Origin: Selaginella tamariscina
Taxonomy: Eukaryota > Streptophyta > Lycopodiopsida > Selaginellales > Selaginellaceae
Length of the DNA: 64,000 nt
NCBI GenBank assembly: GCA_003024785.1
Contig: PUQB01000459.1
Coordinates: forward strand, 1-64,000
Reading direction: 5' to 3'
Every line of letters begins with the position of its first letter. The stretch's first letter is position 1. Below, piece after piece: positions 60,842 through 64,000 of this stretch. The notes beneath the pieces are model-generated. The model saw nothing but the letters and a program-made list of their open reading frames with translations, searched no databases and was not told where the DNA came from. Made by a program: the position numbers and the translations under genes.

Positions 60842-61693
60842 ATGAACGACGCTGTTGTTAATAACCGGTTGCCAAGGTACTGCTGTAGCGATCCATATAC
60901 ATATAGAACAAGGCCAAGCAGTCCTAACTATACATCTAGTAATTCAACACAGAATCCACTTATTCCCAATCTTGAGAGTCCCATACGCAATCCTTCGTAC
61001 ACATCTAAAATAGGGGTAACCAATCCTATATATGCATCTAGTAAACCTGAGTATACACCTCGGACTAGCAAACCTACAAGGACTGCTTCAAATGGGTTTC
61101 CTGCAACTAGAACAATACCTATTAAGGATATACTGAGTCCAGTGCCCCTGAGAAAGCGAAGCAAATATGTAAGCAACCAAGACATGGCAGTTGTAAAGAT
61201 TCAGGCTGCCTTTCGTGCCTTCTTCGTCCGCAAGAGAGATCCACTTGTTCATCTCAGGAAAGTGGCCGATGTAAAGAAGAAGCTAGTAGATTATATGAAT
61301 CAAGTAGAGGGTGAAAGGAAGATTACCCAGCAGAATCACCTCATTCTCACCGAAGGCGTGATGAATCTAGTGTCTAAGCTAGATGATATTCCAGGTGTTC
61401 TTCCTGTGGTGAAGGAATTTCGTAAAACTGTTGTTCGAGAAGCTCTTCAGTTTGTCGAAAAACTTGATTATATTCTTCAGCAATGCACACAAGAAGGGCA
61501 TGAAGAGAGTCTGTTAAGGGCGGAAGGGGAGATCGATGATATGGTTTTGAAGATGTTACTAGATGATAATGCACAACTTAAGATGCTCCTTTTGCAATGT
61601 GCCATGCAATTGGAGAAGCAAAATGAGACGATTTGTGCGCTCAATGGTAGGGTACAGAAGTTGATGAAGGGTCATGCCAAGAAGAAATATTAA
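60842..61693 (+). CDS. BAG-family co-chaperone with IQ motif, intact, single exon
   Basis: 283 codons. Residues 1-110 are a Ser/Thr/Pro/Asn-rich disordered region with loose repeats of N-P-x-Y. An IQ motif at about 116-133 (AVVKIQAAFRAFFVRKRDP) should bind calmodulin. The BAG domain follows at about 137-215 (LRKVADVKKKLVDYMNQVEG through VEKLDYILQQC), the Hsp70 nucleotide-exchange module. A coiled-coil tail (LLLQCAMQLEKQNETICALN) ends in a basic GHAKKKY. IQ directly before BAG is the arrangement of plant BAG5-BAG7. The frame is open throughout, unlike most genes in the window. The N-terminus has no clear targeting signal. Confidence 0.9.
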   Translation: MNDAVVNNRLPRYCCSDPYTYRTRPSSPNYTSSNSTQNPLIPNLESPIRNPSYTSKIGVTNPIYASSKPEYTPRTSKPTRTASNGFPATRTIPIKDILSPVPLRKRSKYVSNQDMAVVKIQAAFRAFFVRKRDPLVHLRKVADVKKKLVDYMNQVEGERKITQQNHLILTEGVMNLVSKLDDIPGVLPVVKEFRKTVVREALQFVEKLDYILQQCTQEGHEESLLRAEGEIDDMVLKMLLDDNAQLKMLLLQCAMQLEKQNETICALNGRVQKLMKGHAKKKY

Positions 61694-62429
61694 GGAAATA
61701 AAAATAGTTACATGATAATGAGTTTTATTGAGCATATACAACTTATAATTTTCACGATTGTGTTTGTGTTTATAAACAATGAGAAATTGTGTTTATACAA
61801 ACTTATTTTGAAAAAACGTTGTTCTTAAGAATTTTAATATTTAAAAAAAAAATCTTAATTGCACATGACTATATCGTAAATAAGATTAAATTTAAATGGG
61901 ATATACTCACAAATTAAATACATGTTATGATTGTGATTGTGTTGAGTATTTAACATAGTTGTATATATATGGTATATCCCACTCTTTCAGTCAATTAGTA
62001 CATTCTTCTAGCTGGTTAGTCAAGCTTCATAATCAAAGTACATATAATGTATTGCATTTCTTAACTGTATTATAATGTGTGGTGAAGTCGTGATTGTATG
62101 TGCATGTGTGGGTTTTGTTACTGCTCATTTTAAGAAAGGGTTTAAATTCTAAAAAAATATAAACCGATATTCTTAGGTAATCTTATTTTAAGGCTTAATG
62201 AACGGAGTCAAACCTTGTTCCCCTACTCCTCTATGTACATTGTATGTTTTGCGAATAGTGAAGATAAATATGTTAGTTTTTATTTACTTCAATATTTCAT
62301 TATGCAGAAAAGTACATTAAAGAACAAAATTATAATTCTAAAATTTCAGAAATAAAACTGTAAAATCATTAGATAAAATGAGTGTTGTAAGTGAAGGTAT
62401 AAAACAATATTCATGAAAACTGTGCTCAA
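61694..62429. other. spacer between inverted BAG copies
   Basis: AT-rich, no coding signal. It separates the tail-to-tail BAG copies and may hold both 3' ends. Confidence 0.5.
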
Positions 62430-63362
62430 TAAAAATCAGGTTCACACAAATTTCTCACATTGCCCTACATATTTTTTCTTAGCCATCAACTTCTGCACCC
62501 TACTATTGAGCACACCGATCGTCTCATTTTGCTTCTCCAACTGCATGGTACACTGTGAAATGAGCATCTTAAGTTGTGCATTATCATCTAGTAACATCTT
62601 CAAAACCATATCATCGATCTCCCCTCCGCCCTTAACAGACTCTCTTCATGCCCTTCTGTGTGCATTGCTGAAGAATATAATCAAGTTTTTCGACAAACTG
62701 AAGAGCTTCTCGAACAACAGTTTTACGAAATTCCTTCACCACAGGAAGAACACCTGGAATATCATCTAGCTTAGACACTAGATTCATCACGCCTTCGGTG
62801 AGAATGAGGTGATTCTGCTGGGTAATCTTCCTTTCACCCTCTACTTGATCATATAATCTACTAGCTTCTTCTTTACATCGGCCACTTTCCTGAGATGAAC
62901 AAGTGGATCTCTCTTGCGGACGAAGAAGGCACGAAAGGCAGCCTGAATCTTTACAACTGCCATGTCTTGGTTGCTTACATATTTGCTTCGCTTTCTCAGG
63001 GGCACTGGACTCAGTATATCCTTAATAGGTATTGTTCTAGTTGCATGAAACCCATTTGAAGCAGTCCTTGTAGGTTTGCTAGTCCGAGTGTATACTCAGG
63101 TTTACTAGACTGGATATATCGCTAATAGGTATCTGCAGCCTTGTTCTAACTTCTAATTGCATTGGCAGGACCATTTGAAGCAGTTCTTATAAGTTTGCTA
63201 GTTCGAAATGTATACTCAGGTTTACTAGATGGATTGCTTACCGCTATTTTACATGTGTATAGATTGGAATAAGTGAATTGAATGTTGGATTATCAGATGC
63301 ATACGTAGGATTGCTTGGTCTTGTTCTATATGTATATGGATCAAATGTATAGCAATAACCCT
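62430..63362 (-). pseudogene. broken inverted copy of the BAG gene
   Basis: Minus-strand copy of 60880-61690, tail to tail. It matches over nearly the whole length, from DPYTYRTRPS near 63345 to the coiled-coil near 62480. It is broken by one-base differences, for example CACACAAGAAGGG in the intact copy against CACACAGAAGGG here, GCGGAAGGGG against GCGGAGGGG, and ATGAATCAAG against ATGATCAAG. All three are A losses. The N-terminal low-complexity part has diverged most and has stops. No long frame survives. Confidence 0.85.
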
Positions 63363-64000
63363 AGTGATTACGGTTTAAATATAAAAAGGGTAATGTATTC
63401 GATTTGTGGAATTTGAGTAAATAATATTATAATAAAAAATAATATATGGTGAATATAAGCTGTAATAAGTTATGCATCATAAAAATTTTATAATTTACTC
63501 ACATGAAAGTTTTTTATTTTGAATTAAGTGTGCTTAAAAAATGTACACCATGCCAATCAACCTCCTCTATTTAACTTCAATTCATGATTAACTCTGCCTA
63601 TAGTGTTTTTGTTTAAGTTAACAGACGTATCTAAGTGTAGCACTCACGTGCACACGTACAACAAAGGTGTGATAATTATTTGGTATTAGACAAGATTTAA
63701 GTGAGTTTTATGTAATCAATTTTCTAATACATGTACGTCGTGAATATATTAATTACTATTAAGTGACGATATCTTATGTATATATTCACAGACATGTGGT
63801 TTTGCAGATATCTACATATTGACACAGAAGTAGAAACATCTACATACTCTTGTTTAATAATTTAAATAATTAGTATCATCTTTTAATCTCGTTTTGATAT
63901 TCATTATATTGATGAAATTATGTAATTTAATAACCACATAAGTATTAATCACAAAGGTCCTTCTACCATTTGTGAGTTTTGAGGGCGGACTGTCTTTCTG
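63363..64000. other. AT-rich right edge
   Basis: No gene seen to the end of the window. It would be the promoter side of the inverted BAG copy. AACCCTA occurs at about 63358-63364. Confidence 0.45.

Noticed and set aside
60928..61185. 85-codon minus-strand hydrophobic frame opposite the BAG gene
   Set aside because: It is a shadow of the intact plus-strand BAG frame.
1..64000. tRNA, rRNA, riboswitches or bacterial-type operons
   Set aside because: None was recognised on either strand; the window is plant nuclear DNA with spliced genes.

Overview
The window is nuclear DNA of a land plant, or close streptophyte relative, that makes flagellated sperm. It is AT-rich, its genes have many small exons with GT-AG introns, and the protein families are plant-type (CASP-like, AUX/LAX, PAM2/SMR protein, plant-type ferredoxin, short MAT1, IQ-BAG protein). 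The gene at 8.1-11.8 kb encodes DRC2/CCDC65, a nexin-dynein regulatory complex subunit of motile cilia. Flowering plants have no such cilia, so a bryophyte, lycophyte, fern, cycad or Ginkgo is indicated. The short introns and gene density favour a compact genome such as a moss, but the species cannot be fixed from this window.

Layout. 0.4-2.4 kb: CASP-like membrane protein (+). 3.1-7.4 kb: PAM2-CUE-DUF1771-SMR protein (+). 8.1-11.8 kb: DRC2 (+). 11.9-14.7 kb: serine hydroxymethyltransferase (+), heavily frameshifted. 14.7-18.8 kb: AT-rich, gene-free. 18.8-29.0 kb: a head-to-head pair, TRM112 (-) and WDR75/Utp17 (+), both ribosome-biogenesis factors sharing a telo-box promoter. 26.1-30.9 kb: decayed Ty3/gypsy element, in and around the last WDR75 exons. 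31.3-33.3 kb: unrecognised gene (-) with repeated Lys-rich exons. 34.2-42.2 kb: a second head-to-head pair, MAT1 (-) and CSTF77 (+). 42.2-48.4 kb: gene-poor, with a long inverted-repeat pair. 48.4-54.2 kb: AVT-type amino acid transporter (-), aldo/keto reductase (+), partial second AVT copy (-), AUX/LAX-like carrier (+, damaged). 55.7-56.1 kb: ferredoxin (-) with duplicated G-box upstream repeats. 57.4-58.8 kb: RRM protein (+). 60.8-63.4 kb: intact IQ-BAG gene (+) and a broken inverted copy (-).

Three themes run through the window. First, almost every conserved gene carries one-base losses, mostly in homopolymers, that interrupt an otherwise clear reading; these are more likely assembly errors than mass pseudogenisation, but this must be tested. 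Second, introns are full of (CA/TG)n, (GA/CT)n and (AT)n tracts, often starting within a few bases of the donor. Third, local duplication is common: tandem intron repeats, a duplicated AVT 3' end, an inverted BAG copy, an inverted copy of an AUX/LAX exon, and repeated exons.

No clearly new molecular system is seen. The best leads are the WDR75 exons embedded in a retroelement, the AUX/LAX hairpin centred on a splice acceptor, and the repeated-exon gene.
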